Origin: Danio rerio
Lineage: Eukaryota; Chordata; Actinopteri; Cypriniformes; Danionidae
Direction: 5' to 3'
Length of the DNA: 64,000 nt
Assembly: GCF_049306965.1 (NCBI RefSeq)
Contig: NC_133199.1
Coordinates: 37,416,501-37,480,500, forward strand
Shown: positions 11,340-23,104 of the stretch, one piece after another
How positions within the stretch are numbered: the stretch's first letter is position 1
Layout of the letters: each line of letters starts with the position of its first letter
Made by a program: the position numbers and the translations under genes
The notes under the pieces: generated by a model
Databases searched by the model: none
What the model saw: the letters and a program-made list of their open reading frames with translations, nothing else
What the model was told of the DNA's origin: nothing

Positions 11340-12120
11340 AAATAATAAACACTGAGCTGTCTACAAAACATTTCTGGGCAGCACAATGAGCTTCCTACAT
11401 AGTGCCATCAGCCATCATAACAAGCTGCTTTCCATAAAAATTGCCTATAATAAACCTGCATTTCTGAGCGTGGTGAGCTGCCTACCTAGAGAGCATTCTG
11501 GGTCATCATATAGAGCTTCCTCCGTAGATATATGTCTAATGTTTTTTTAAAATATGAACAGATGCTTTCCTGTAAAGAGCTATCTAGACAACATGTTTTG
11601 TGTATTAGAGTGAGCTTAGCTTACTATCTAGACTGCGTATTGTGATATCACATCACTCTGTGAACTGCAAACCTAGATTACACTTTTGGACATTTAAAAT
11701 GTGCTGCGGCTGCTTACATGGGCATCCTAGTTACAGGCATAGTAAGCCGTTTTTAAGGATTATTAAGGGATTACTGCATAGACAGCATTTTTAGGGATCA
11801 CTGCATCTGTAAGCTGCCTACCTAGAAAACATTTTGGGTCGTCATAAGCAAGCAGCATTTTTCACCATTATAAGGTGCTGCCCAAGTAGCCAGCATTATT
11901 GGCCCTGAAAACAGCATTTCAAGTAGGTTTCCTATCATGACAATCCATCTAAGAATGAGTTTGCTATCCAGACAGCAGTTGTGCATCACACTGCGCTTAA
12001 CATTTTTGAATTTCACGCTACTATCAAGATTAATACAAATGTTTTTATGGATTTTCAAGAATCATAATGAGCTTAAGTTATAACATAAATAGCATTCTTG
12101 CATGCATTAGTATTGGAAAA
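11340..12120. repeat. Degenerate ~50-bp minisatellite, left block of the large array
   Basis: Diverged versions of a short motif recur about every 45-60 bp: GTGAGCTGCCTACCTAGA, followed by AGCATT and a TCAT-containing spacer (for example near 11463-11500 and 11812-11850). The same motif builds the longer units between 14736 and 19020. The LINE at about 12125-14735 now separates this block from the rest. Confidence 0.65.
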
Positions 12121-12136
12121 CATTTTGGGGTTGTCA

Positions 12137-12139
<3 letters not shown>

Positions 12140-12183
<44 letters not shown>
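12140..12183. repeat. (GATT)n microsatellite at LINE 3' tail
   Basis: Eleven uninterrupted GATT units (44 bp) lie at the 3' end of the minus-strand LINE. Short tail repeats are typical 3' ends of L2/CR1-clade LINEs, so this is probably the expanded tail and not an independent microsatellite. Confidence 0.85.
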
Positions 12184-12184
<1 letters not shown>

Positions 12185-12853
12185 ATATTTGACAATTTTA
12201 CCAAAAATATACAAACAAGTTAAGTTAGACTAATTCATACATATTTTAAAAACTGTAAAAGATAAAATACACAAAAAAGCCACAGGCTTATTTCCATTGT
12301 GGTCCTCGATATTCTTAAAAAATGAACGAGCTAATCATAAATGGAGTGCAAACATCAACAGCTCAGCAACTCGGCACAACAAAAACTTTAACTGTAAAAC
12401 AACCACTTTTTAATTTCCCTTCTAAAAACACTCTTATTTGAATCTCTTTAAAAGTCGTGGGCAAAACATTCCAAGCAGCAGAGCTCGTACACAAAAAAGA
12501 ATTTCTACCTGATTCACTCTTAAATCTATATGGGTAAATATCCCTGCTACAGTACGTGCTCTTGTAGAATGACAGTGCACCTCACTAACTAAAACGTAAT
12601 AATTAAAAAAATATTTTGGGACCATTTTCTTTAAAATCTTAAAAACCATCACTAATTTTAAAAACTTAACCCTTTTCTCAACTTTTAAAAAATTTTAAAA
12701 AGTTACTTTGACTATAATGTTTCTTACTTGTCAGTAGAGGTACTTTAATAACAATTCTACACAACTTATTTTGGGCTGTCTGCAATTTATTTTTCTTTTT
12801 TATTTTAGAACTACCACTGTACCAAAAAGCTGCAGAATAGTCAAAGGCTGCAC

Positions 12854-13901
12854 CAAGTGTGCCGCAAGCCTACGTTTGAGTGAAGGTCTCGGCCGTTAGA
12901 TCGCCCCCTGGGGGCTGGCTGCAGTAAAAGTCATAAAGCCCGCCTCCTCCGTGTTAATGAAGGAGACTAGAGCCCAAATAAAAAAATGTATTGCACTTGC
13001 AATAAAATGTCCCGAAAGATTGTTCTGGTCGAATAAGGCAATGGTTATTGTGCTGAAATAGGTGCAGATCTTCATTTTTGTAAACAGTTTGTTTTTAGCA
13101 GTAATTTATTGCTGGGCGTGTCATCGTGATTGACAGTTGTGATTGACAGTTTCTCAAAGCAGCGCGTCTGAGCTTCGGCAGGAGACTGAAGTGTTTTTAT
13201 TCGATTTCTGTGTTATTTTACCATGACAAAATGAGTTCAGCAGTAAACTACAGTTTCTGACATACATGATCCTGGTGGAACACTGTTTATTCGCTAAGGT
13301 CAGGGCTTTTTTCAGGCTTTATTAGTTTGCTGATACATGCCTAACCACCCAGATAGCAAAATACACTCGGGCCAGTTCCGGCTAGATTCTCGCCTGCCGG
13401 AGACTTACCCCTCAGAGCTCAGACTGACTACCTCTGCTGGACCTACTCCGGATGCCTGGACTCACTGCCCGATTCCAGCCCGAGTCAATCGAGCCAGATG
13501 CGGCGGCCAAGCGAGCCGGCGCTGCCGCATGTGAGCCGGAATCAGCCCGCGACGCCGCGAGTAGGTTATGCGCTGCGGCCCGGAGCTGGCGCGATTGAAT
13601 ATATAAAACCCTCATATTTGTTAACGTTATTACATTCATTTGTGTTGATATGACAGCAAACGCATGCTGAGAAGTTCGGGGGGCGTAGTTGACTTTACAT
13701 AAAGCGTTTGGTTGGAAGCTCGGCTCCGCTCATTTTCGCGGCTCCTCCTCTGGCTCCATTAGACAATCCTTCTGCGCATGTCAAGGCTCCAATTTCAGCA
13801 GTCTTTTGCGACAGTTTGTGCCCGTCAAGCAGGCGTTTTGCCCTCAAGGCGTTCAATGGGAAAAGGGGCTGTCGCGTCGTCCATATTTTTTACAGTCATT
13901 G
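12854..13901. mobile_element. 1048-bp hAT-type element, copy 1
   Basis: Element ends are CAAGTGTGCCGC and TTACAGTCATTG, with identical 8-bp flanks GGCTGCAC on both sides, the hAT target-site length. It interrupts the minus-strand LINE. A second, very similar copy in the opposite orientation lies at 38115-39167. Open frames in the GC-rich right half occur in both copies but match no transposase I know, so I treat it as non-autonomous. A CCCCCTGGGGG motif and a GC-rich block around 13500-13580 stand out from the AT-rich background. Confidence 0.85.
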
Positions 13902-14735
13902 GGCTGCACTAATGCACTAGCTTAATTTTTTAGAGTTTGGGTATCTAGGAGCACTGCCTGTCTTGCTAAAAACTTAATTCTAGAACAAATTTGTGAATGG
14001 ACTAAAACAGCCATCTTTTCACCTGTCAAATTACTGTCTAAAATGCAACCTAGGTGTTTCACTAGCTGTTTTGGAGTAATAATTTGATCCCCTACTTTTA
14101 TCTTTGCCCCGACACATTTTCTTAATTTCGCAGCTGAACCAAATAAAATAAATTCCGTTTTACCCAAATGTAAGGACAATTTATTAAGACAAAACCATTT
14201 AGAGACTTATTCAATTTGTTTACTTATTTCATTTTCAATAAATTCCCTCCTCTCATGAGACACAATTATAGTTGCATCATCCGCATATAACAAAAGCTTA
14301 TTTGAACAAGCCATTTTCAAATCATTAATATGCTGTATATTAAAAAAAGCAACGGACATAAAACACTGCCTTGTGGAACCCCATAAGTGATGGGTGAATA
14401 ATCTGATAATACTCCATTTAAATCTACTATTTGCCTTCTGTTTTCAAGGTAAGATTTTATCCATTTACAGGCCAAGTTTCCAAAACCCATTGCTTTTACT
14501 TTTAAAAGCAATATGCCGTGGTCAACTGTATCGAAAGCTATTTGTAGGTCTAACAAAACCATCCCAACTCAACTTCCATTTATCCATATCTCTCTTTATA
14601 GAATCGGTTAAATATAAAATAGTTGAATCAGTAGAATGATTTTTCCTAAAACCCGATTGAAACTCATACAAAATGTCATGTTTTAAAAAATTATTTTCAA
14701 TCTGCTCATAAATAATTTTCTCCATCACTTAAGTC

Positions 14736-16395
14736 ATATGAAGCTTTAGGCTGCACTTTTGGGAACTATAAAAGCTGCACACTTTTAGTAATAATACAGC
14801 ATTTTGGTGATAATATCGAACCACTATATAATACGTTGTCTACAATTATACCAAAAAAAAACAGGCATAAAGTTTTGTAAGATACCTACACAGACAGCTG
14901 CAGCATGCCACGGCATCATAGTGATGGTCACCATACAATGTGATCTCCCGACTTCTGCATTATATGAGCTGTCTAACTAACTTATCACCTAAACAGCATG
15001 CTTTGTAGTTTGCAGTGAGCTTACTACCTAGGGAATTACAATGAACTGCCCACATAATCGTAAATTTTTGCCCATACCTGTAAATTGCCTACCTTACATC
15101 CACCATAAGAAGCTAGATATAGGAGGAGTGAGTTGTCTTTACTACAACAGACATCATTTAGGAAAGTTTTGTGAGATAACTACACAAAACACAGCATGCC
15201 ATGGCATCATAGTGATGTTCACTCTACAATGTTCCCTGTCTACTTCTGTATTATATGAGCTGTCTCACTAGCTTATCACCTAGACAGCATGTTTTGTGCT
15301 TTGAAGTGAACTTACTACCTAGGGAATAACACTGATCTGCCCACTTACTCATAATTCTTTTGCCAATGTTTGCGCTACCTACACCACAAGAAGCTACCTT
15401 GGAGTGTGTCTTTACAGACATCATTTAGGCAATTTCCGTGAGATACCTACATAGACAGCATGCCATGGCATCATAGTGATGTTCACCCTACAAAGTGCCC
15501 TGCCTACTTCAGAACCCTATTACCTGGCTAACTAGCTTATCACCTAGACAGTATATTTCGTGCTTTGCAGTGAGCTTACTACCTAGGGAATTGCATTGAA
15601 TTGCCCACTTACTTATAAATTTTTGCCCATACCTGCAAATTGCCTACCTTACATTCACCATAAGAAGCTACCTATGAGGAGTGAGTTGTCTTTACTACTA
15701 CAGACATCATTTAGGAAAGTTTTGTGAGATTCCTACACAGACAGCATGCCATGGCATCATAGTGATGGTCACCCTACAATGTCCCCTGCCTACTTCTGTA
15801 TTATGCGAGCTGTCTAATTTATCACCTAGACAGCATGTTTTATGATTTTCAGTGAGCTTACTATAGGGAATTTCAAGAAACTGCCGACTTAGACATGATT
15901 TGTGTCAGTAATTACATTTACAAGTTGCCTACAGCAAAGGTGCTACCTATAAGAGTGTGCTTACTACATTCACAGTGTTTTTTGGAATGATTGTGAGCTG
16001 CCTACATAGACAGCATTGCATCCTAGTGATGGTGAACCTACAATGTGCCCTGCCGGCATCTCCATCATTGTGTGAACTGTTTAAATATTTTTAGGTATTA
16101 CACTGAAATCATGCACATTTGTGATCATGGGCTGATAAGTGAAACACAGCCGATATAAAACTGTCCCTCAGTGAGTGTCACTCGTAGCAATAACCTATAT
16201 TATTAAATAAGCTGCACTCTAGTCCATTAAAAAGAGCTGTCCCAAATTTGCTTACCTGTACATTATAAAAAGTTGACTAAGAGTAAGCTTACCACCTAGA
16301 CATCATGATTTGTGCTTTGCAGTGAGCTTACTAACTAGGGAGTTACACTGATCAGCCCACTTACTCATAATTTTGTGCCCATATCTGCAAATTGC
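14736..16395. repeat. Tandem array of ~265-290-bp units, left of the hAT insert
   Basis: The landmark CAGCATGCC recurs at 14902, 15192, 15456 and 15742, and a variant CAGCATTGCA at 16011, giving spacings of about 264-290 bp. A second landmark, ACCTAGGGAATT or close variants, recurs in phase. The units are built from shorter GAGCTGYCTACCTAGACAGC motifs. No conserved reading frame runs across units, so this is non-coding satellite-like DNA. Confidence 0.8.
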
Positions 16396-16403
16396 CTACC
16401 TAC

Positions 16404-17819
16404 TAGGGATGGGAAGATTAACCGATATGTATCGATACGCGGTCATGCGCGTGCACGATGCGAGTGCATCGGTTGAGCAGCAGAGGATGAATGAAATTTT
16501 GGAAGCAAATCGAGATGCATCGGTTTTTGCGAGATGCATCGATTTTTCCGAGATACAGCTTATATTTTTAATATAGAATGTATTTTTTATTTATTAACAA
16601 GTGTTGTCAACTTGTTTTTGGCGCATAATTTAATCGACCTACATAAAGTAAGCCTTAGCAACGGATTTGCGGATGTGCACACACTACAACTCAGTGTATC
16701 AGGTGTGCGGATGAAGCTAGTGGAGCGCCCTCAGAAAGCGCGAGAAGCAAAACAAACATTTTATTCCCCACTGAGTTTTAAATCTAAAGTATGGCAACAT
16801 TATGGATTTAAGGATGGACGACATGACAGGACAGATGCAATTTGCAAAATGTGCCGCGCATCTGTAAAATACGCGGGCAGTACGACTAATCTGAAATCTC
16901 ACTTGAAGCAGCGCCACGGTGTTGTTGTGAAAGCATCTTCCAGTGTTTCTGCATCCCCGGCTTTCGCACTGCTTCAACCAGCTCCAAAAGTGGTGAGAAA
17001 AGCATTGCAAGTTTTTTTTTCCGTGCGCAACAGTTCTGCTCGCTCTACGCCAATAACGAATGCTATTGCATTGTTCATCTGCAAAGATATTCAGCCTAGT
17101 GTCACGGAGAACGAAAGTTTTAAACACCTCCTCCTGTTAATTTTTATTTAATTATAATAATAATAATAATATTAATAATAATAATGATAAAAATAATTGG
17201 GTGTCACGGTGGCACAGTGGGTAGTTTGACCACCTCACAGCAAGAAGATTGCTGGTTTGTTATATTTTTATCAGCCTGTTGTTTACAGTGACAGTGATGT
17301 TTCAAAGCAGCATAACACTGCTAGTTCATGACCTTAAGTTTTGAATATTCAGTGGCAAAATATATCTTTGTAAAACTTGTTTTCATAGTTGAAAAGTTAA
17401 ATCACAATTCTTGTTGTGCAATGCTAAATTTATTTATGTTGAAAGAGTGCAAATATATATATATTTTAATATATATTGCACTTATACATTCTGTTTATCT
17501 TGAAAATACTGAAATAATATGTGCTATATGTTCTAAAATGGCCCTCTACTGTAAACTGACACTCTGGCTCTGAGAGAAGAGCCAGTTTGTAAAAAAAGTC
17601 TTGGTTTTGCTTGGTTAATAAATAATCAAACTCATTCAATGGCACAGCTTCCTCTTTCACATCATCTCATAAACTTGATCTAATTAGTTAGTGCTGAAAT
17701 ATCGCATCGTATCGTGTTGCATCGCAATATGTCACAAATGTATCGCTAATATATCGGATCGTATTCTTTGTATCGAGATGCGTATCGGATCGGCATTATA
17801 GCTTAGATGCCCAACCCTA
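16404..17819 (+). mobile_element. 1416-bp hAT element with BED zinc-finger remnant
   Basis: Ends TAGGGATGGGAAG and ATGCCCAACCCTA are flanked by identical 8-bp duplications CTACCTAC. The right end carries TATCGGATCG and CGAGATGCGTATCGG, mirrored at the left end by CGATATGTATCGATACG. The open frame 16534-17151 encodes a BED-type zinc finger: VWQHYGF, then CKMCRASVKY and LKSHLKQRHG supply the C-x2-C...H-x4-H ligands. The catalytic core of the transposase is missing, so this is an internally deleted, immobile copy. A DANA head fragment lies at about 17198-17262. Confidence 0.88.
17198..17262 (+). mobile_element. DANA SINE head fragment
   Basis: GTGTCACGGTGGCACAGTGG followed by CTCACAGCAAGAAGATTGCTGG is the tRNA-derived head of DANA. 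The body is missing. It lies within the hAT element, so it inserted after it or was carried by it. Confidence 0.8.
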
Positions 17820-17827
17820 CTACCTAC

Positions 17828-19022
17828 ACAGTAAGAAGCTACCTAGGAGGGGTGTGTTATCTTTATACAGACAGCATTTGGGGGATTTTTTGCAATTTAC
17901 CTACATAGGCAGCATGCAATGGTATCATAGTGATGGTCACCCTACAATGTCCCCTGCCTACTTCGGTATTATGCGAGCTGTCTAACTTATCACCTAGACA
18001 GCATGTTTTATGATTTACAGTGAGCTAAAAATAGGGAATTTCAAGAAACTGCCGACTTAGACATCATTTTTGTCAGTAATTACATTTACAAGTTGCCTAC
18101 AGCAAAGGTGCTATAAGAGTGTGCTTACTACATTCACAGTGTTTTTTGGAATGATTGTGAGCTGCCTACATAGACAGCATTGCATCCTAGTGATGGTGAA
18201 CCTACAATGTGCCCTGCCGGCATCTCCCTCGTTGTGAACTGTTTAAATATTTTTAGGTATCACATTGAAATCATGCACATTTGTGATCATGGGCTGATAA
18301 GTGAAACACAGCCGATAAAACTGTCCCTCAGCAAGTGTCAATTGTAGCTATAACCTATATTTTTAAATAAACAGCATCCTAGTCCATTAAAAGGATGATA
18401 TGCTTACCTGTACATCATAGAAAGTCGACTAAGAGAAAGAATTATCACCTAGACAGCATGTTTTTTTGCTTTGCAGTGAGCTTACTACCTAGGGAGTTAC
18501 ACTGATCTGCCCACTTACTCATAATTTTGTGCCCATATCTGCAAATTGCCTACCTACACAGTAAGAAGCTACCTAGGAGGGGTGTGTTATCTTTATACAG
18601 ACAGCATTTTGGGGATTTTTTTGCAATTTACCTACATGGGCAGCATGCAATGGCATCAGTGATGTTCACCCTACAATGTTCCCTGCCTACTTCTGCATCA
18701 TATGAGCTGTCTAACTAGCTTATCACCTAGACAGCATGTTTTTGTGCTTTGCAGTGAGCTTACTACCTAGGGAATTACAATGATCTGCCCACTTACTCAT
18801 AATTTAGCTTACCTAGGGGTGTGTTGTGTTTTTGCTATACAGAAAGCATTTTAGGGATTTTTTGGGTGAGATATACAGCATCTATGTCCACACAGACAGC
18901 ATGCCATGGCATCAATGTGATGGTCACCATAACGTTACAATGTGCCCTGCCTACTTCTGCATCATATTTTAGGTATCACACTAAAATCATGTACACTTGT
19001 GATAATTAGCTGATGATTTGGG
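17828..19022. repeat. Tandem array, right block, with ~735-bp higher-order period
   Basis: Landmarks continue at 17910, 18175, 18641 and 18897. Subtracting the hAT insert and one target copy, landmarks 15742 and 17910 are about 744 bp apart, and 17910 and 18641 are 731 bp apart. The block containing CATTCACAGTGTTTTTTGG and TCATGCACATTTGTGATCATG occurs in both periods. A truncated third version ends near 19022, about 28 bp from the splice donor of the nrbp2-like exon. Confidence 0.75.
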
Positions 19023-19050
19023 ACACGGACAATGATGAATTGGCACATAC

Positions 19051-19170
19051 CTGCTCTTTTCTCTTCTGCCAGCGGCCGCAGGGACTCTCCTCCACGATTT
19101 CACTCTCATCCTCGCTCTCCTCTTCTTTCTCCTCGGATCCAGAGTTTCTCTCCGGGACTGACATGGTCAT
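19051..19170 (-). CDS. nrbp2: Nuclear receptor binding protein pseudokinase, first coding exon
   Basis: The exon encodes 40 residues beginning MTMSVPERNSG, then an acidic run and SEDESEIVEESPCGRWQKRK, ending EQ. It is followed by a good donor, CAG|GTATGT (donor at 19050). The SEDESE(I/V)xEESPCGRWQKR stretch is the conserved N-terminal signature of NRBP1 and NRBP2, cytoplasmic adaptor pseudokinases of the WNK-related branch that act in trafficking and protein turnover. The ending KEQ fits NRBP2 better than NRBP1 as I remember them, but the paralogue is not certain. The frame stays open upstream to 19293; I place the start at 19170 because similarity to the family begins just after it. No kinase-domain exon is seen at lower coordinates in the window, so intron 1 should exceed 19 kb and the gene is partial here. 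Confidence 0.78.
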
Positions 19171-19520
19171 TATATGCCACAAGAACACGGTAAAACAGTC
19201 GTCGCGCCTCGGTAAAAGAACCTCAGAAGAAGAGCGTTGAAATGACGCGCTGTTTCGCGATAGTCCACTGACATTATCTCCTGTCAGGAACAACTGATGT
19301 CGTATATATTTTTAATATTCCATCAAATCAAGAAGAAAAGAAAATGTTTTTGCATATTCAGAATAATAGCTGTTAAAATAGTTTAAAAATAAAATGTCCT
19401 CTCATACAGCAGTTTACCGCTTTGAAACGACACACAAACACGCCGAGTGCAACTGTTGGCACACAGATTACCGTAATCAGCAGAGACAACACGACTGTTG
19501 AAAAAGGTAAATAAATACAC
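19171..19520 (-). promoter_or_regulatory. Presumed 5' UTR and promoter region of the nrbp2-like gene
   Basis: The 100 bp upstream of the start codon are richer in CpG than the surroundings (GTCGTCGCGCC, GACGCGCTGTTTCGCGA). The TTTCGCGA at about 19253-19260 resembles an E2F-type site. No TATA box is obvious. The transcription start cannot be fixed from sequence alone. Confidence 0.35.
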
Positions 19521-20058
19521 AAAAGATTTTCTCTTCCGAATCAAACAGAGAAAATCACGATGTTTTAGACAAATTATTGTCTTTGTAAAATGACTACGTA
19601 TCTATGTGTTAAATACATAAAGAGAGTAACGTTAGCAAGCAGTTAGAAATGTTAGCTACAGCTTTAAATTACATTATAGTTCCTCTGAATGAACAGAAAA
19701 TGAACGACTATCACTCATTTTGACTACAATTTCCGAAATACAGTGACTAAAATGTCGTGCAGTGTCGAAGTTAGTACACTCAGTAGTTTATATATATAAA
19801 AATTCTTGTCAGGCATACCTAAAACAAGTCATTTAATCACAATACGTTTTTAGTAGGCTACAAATTGTAAACTAATAAACTGATACTTTAGTTGTACATA
19901 TTTTTACAAGGTGGTTTCAATATTTTACATTAAAGGCATTTAATAAAATATCTTAAACTGTGTTTGATTAGATTATGATAAGAAATGTTCCTTGAGCTTA
20001 AAATCCACATATTAGGATGATTTCTGAAGGATCACTTGACACTGAAAACTTATATAAT
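19521..20058. other. Unassigned intergenic DNA
   Basis: AT-rich sequence with no gene, transposon end or structured repeat that I can recognise. Confidence 0.4.
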
Positions 20059-20409
20059 TCGTTCATTCATTTTCCTTTAGCTTAGTTCTTTCATTAATCA
20101 GGCGTCACCACAGCAGAATGAACCACCAACTTATCCAGCATATGTTTTAAACAGCGGATGCCCTTTCAGCCACAATCCATTACTGGGAAACAACACTCAT
20201 TCACACACATACAGCCAATTCAGCTTATTCAATTCACCCATAGTGCATGTCTTTGGACTTGAAACCGGAGCATCCAGAGGAAACCCACACCAACACAGGA
20301 AAAACATGCAAACTCCACACAGAAACGCCAACTGGTCCAGCAGGGACTCGAACCAGCAACCTTTTTGCTGTGAGGCAACAGTGCTAACCACTGAGCCACC
20401 GTGTCACCC
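20059..20409 (-). mobile_element. DANA SINE, near full length
   Basis: On the minus strand it has the complete order of DANA blocks. The plus strand shows the tail (TTCGTTCATTCATTTTCC), CACAGCAGAATGAACC, CATGTCTTTGGACTTG with a small deletion, ACATGCAAACTCCACACAG, then the tRNA-like head ending GAGCCACCGTGTCACC. The open frames over it are chance frames of the SINE. Confidence 0.9.
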
Positions 20410-21580
20410 AAAACTGATATAATGGTGCTACAAATTCAGCATTTGATCACAGATATAAAATATACTCGCAGAAGAAGGCTGTTTTTTTTCAAATTATAAA
20501 CTATTTTACAATTTATATTTAGTTGTGCACAGTACATGTGCTGCATATAATCTTTTCTCAGTATAATAACCATCACTGTTTTCTTGTCTACAGAGAAATT
20601 TAAGAATCTTCAAGTATAATTATGATATCAGTTGAAGTTAATCTATTAAAAGAACTGAAAAAGCCTGTTTGATGAATGAAAAGAAAGATCAAATGACTCG
20701 GGAATATACTAACTTGTTATTTAAAGTCATTTAGGTTTGCAGAAAGGTGCTGTCCGTGGTTCTGACCAAACACTGAACAATGTATACATGTTTAATTTCA
20801 TTATAAAAGTCATGCAATGTAGTGGAAGCACCAACATTTCAATATACATACAAAATAAAGATGCATTTAGTTATAGTTGCAAACATGCATGCAATTCTTT
20901 TTTTTTTATCTAATATAATTAATATTTTGATACATTCTCTGTATTTTTTCACACAAACCCTAGTCCACTTTCTTTGTAATTAGACAGAACACACAAACCT
21001 CCAAAGTGAGAACTGAATGACCCGGACATGATGCCAGCAAACACTTACAAAAGTGCAACAGTTCAGCCAAGGGATAAACAAATGCCTGGCTAAAAATGTC
21101 TCTTGTTATTGTTACATTTTATAAATGATGCTCTGAGCTGTCATAGCAATTTACGGTCAAATCAGCCTCGTTAATTAAGATTGAAAAAGTGCTGGAAGAG
21201 ATGGTTTGTGTCTGAGTGAAGCTGTATTTGGTATTGCTACAATAATGAATGAAAACAAACTGCAGTTACATTTAGGAAGGTAATGCTCATTATGATAAGC
21301 GTTGACTTTATACCATTAACATAACATTAGAATTTAATCTAATGTATTTTAGGGGAATAAATCAAAGCTCAAAATGTTATCACTCTTTGTTTTGGAAAAA
21401 AAACCCAAATTTTATTATTACTTGTTTTTAAAAAAACATTTAAGTTCAAAAACTAATCTGAGTACAGTGAACTTAATCCATTTGAGTAAACAAAGCAATT
21501 TAAGCACAGTAAAACCCAATAAATAAAGAGAACTCAAACCAACTGAGTACTGTAAAACCAAATAAGGCAACTCAAATATA
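20410..21580. other. Unassigned DNA downstream of the chemerin-like gene
   Basis: No gene or mobile element is recognisable. The part nearest 23105 could hold the 3' UTR of the first chemerin-like gene, but I could not pick a convincing poly(A) site. Confidence 0.35.
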
Positions 21581-22086
21581 CAGTTGAAGTCAGGATTATT
21601 AGCCCCCTAAATTATTAGCCCCCGTTAATTTTTTTCCCCAACTTCTGTTTAATGGAGAGCAGATTAAAACATAGTTTTAATAGCTCATTTCTAATAACTG
21701 ATTTATTTTATCTTTGCCATGATGACAGTAAATAATATTTGACTAGATATTTTTCAAGACACTTCTATACAGCTTAAAGTGACGTTTAAAGGCTTAACTA
21801 GGTTAATTAGATTAACTAGGCCGATTAGGGTAATTAGGCAAGTCATTGTATAATTCTGTAGACTATCGAATATATATATATATAGCTTAAAGGGACTAAT
21901 AATTGACCTTAAAATGGTTTTAAAAAAAAATTAAAAGCTGCTTTTATTTTAGCTGAAATAAAACAAATAAGACTTTCTCCAGAAGAAAAATATTATCAGA
22001 GTTACTGTGAACATTTCCTTGCTTAATTTTAAGAAATATTTTAAAAAGTTTAAAAAAAAATCAAAGGGGGTCTTATAATTCTGACT
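21581..22086. mobile_element. ~505-bp MITE, CAGTTGAAGTCAGGATTATT ends
   Basis: The left end is TA followed by CAGTTGAAGTCAGGATTATT and AGCCCCC. The right end, GGGGGTCTTATAATTCTGAC, is its inverted copy. The interior contains ACTAGGTTAATTAGATTAACT and GCAAGTCATTG blocks and an inverted partner CAGAAGAAAAATATTATCAG. A TA target suggests a Tc1/mariner-type origin. A second, left-truncated copy lies at about 63650-63992. No coding capacity. Confidence 0.75.
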
Positions 22087-22146
22087 ATTTATTATTATTT
22101 TATATTTTACATTTCTAATAGATTATTTTTTATCATTTTAAAAATT

Positions 22147-22262
22147 GGCGACACAGTGGCACAGTAGGTAGTGCTGTCGCCAGACTCGCCACACAGCAAG
22201 AAGGTCATTCCTCCGGGTGCTCTGGTTTCCCCCACAGTCCAAAGACATGAGATACATTGGAA
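22147..22262 (+). mobile_element. DANA SINE head fragment with internal deletion
   Basis: GCGACACAGTGGCACAGTAG and GTGCTGTCGCC are the tRNA-like head. After a deletion, TCCTCCGGGTGCTCTGG and CAGTCCAAAGACATGAG come from the SINE body. The 3' half is absent. Confidence 0.85.
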
Positions 22263-22412
22263 TGAATAAATGAATTTTAATAATTCTATATAACTGTAAA
22301 TATTTATATAATACCTAATTTATATATTTGTGTATACATCATATATACATAATATTTTTATTAAAAAAAATGATAAAACATTGTAAGGCACAATATGTTG
22401 TATAAATATTTT

Positions 22413-22492
22413 ATTCACTCATTCATTTTCTTTTCGGCTCGAACCAGCGACCTTCTTGCTGTGAGGTGACAGCACTACCTACTGCGTCACCT
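22413..22492 (-). mobile_element. DANA SINE, internally deleted
   Basis: The tail block TTCATTTTCTTTTCGGCTCG joins directly to AACCAGCGACCTTCTTGCTG and the head motif GAGGTGACAGCACTACC. The whole body is lost between two short direct motifs, so this is an internal deletion and not a 5' truncation. Confidence 0.8.
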
Positions 22493-22503
22493 ATTTTATT
22501 AGT

Positions 22504-22508
<5 letters not shown>

Positions 22509-22590
<82 letters not shown>

Positions 22591-22596
22591 TTTTTT
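22509..22596. repeat. (TA)n and poly(T) microsatellite
   Basis: About 32 TA units are followed by a run of about 22 T. Open frames reading as YIYI repeats over it are artefacts. Confidence 0.95.
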
Positions 22597-23104
22597 ACAA
22601 AGCATCATAAAAAGGCACAATATTTAGGGCTGGATAACACATTTCCTCCTTTTTTTCTTGAAAGGTGTTCATTTCTGAACCCGTTTACCTTAAGGTTGAA
22701 AGAAAAATCTAAGAAATACCTTCATTTACTAACAATACCCGATGCATGAATCAAGAGAATCATTGAGAAAAACATAAAACAGGCTAATTTTAATGTTAGC
22801 ATGAATAATAAATGAAAAAGTAAGGACTTAAAAACACATTCTTGTTTAACCTTGTCCAACATAAAAAATTCATACTATTACATTTTTAATGATTAGTGTC
22901 CTATTGAATACTAATTAAACATTCTGATTATTGAAACAAAACAAATAAATGGCACTCATAATAACTACTGCCACTAATCTAAGATGCACAGTAAAAAATC
23001 TGTATTGAAATGATGATGTACAATGCAAAGATGCCTACAGTATTACTGAATACATCAAAATCGGTTCTTTAAAAAGTGACATTAAAGAAATACGATGTGA
23101 TCTT

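Larger units (their letters stand above)
12125..14735 (-). mobile_element. L2/CR1-like LINE, broken, with a hAT insertion
   Basis: On the minus strand, from high to low coordinates, the frames read FQSGFRKNHSTDSTILYLTD (about 14660), LLDLQIAFDTVDHGILL and YGVPQGSVLCPLLFL (14340-14560). A later region around 13922-14179 reads KHLGCILDSNL. These are successive LINE reverse-transcriptase blocks. After the hAT insert, the C-terminal part resumes at 12200-12850. A (GATT)n tract at 12140-12183 marks the 3' tail. Frameshifts and stops make it inactive. It splits the minisatellite array. Confidence 0.85.

Noticed and set aside
13689-13925. Overlapping frames beginning MTLHKAFGWKLGSAHF
   Set aside because: They recur in the second copy of the ~1.05-kb hAT-type element (38045-38326) but in several frames, with no known domain. 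I treat them as element sequence.
1-19000. Further nrbp2-like exons
   Set aside because: I looked on the minus strand for the next conserved phrases of the family (NQRNVPGID, MDTEEGVEVVWNE) and found nothing similar, so these exons are probably outside the window.
14736-19022. CRISPR-like array
   Set aside because: The units are 265-290 bp, degenerate and without short identical repeats plus unique spacers. The context is a vertebrate intron.
19171-19293. Longer N-terminus for the nrbp2-like exon (MFLTGDNVSG...)
   Set aside because: The frame is open upstream, but that part has no family resemblance and overlaps the CpG-rich presumed 5' UTR. The ATG at 19170 or 19164 fits the conserved start better.
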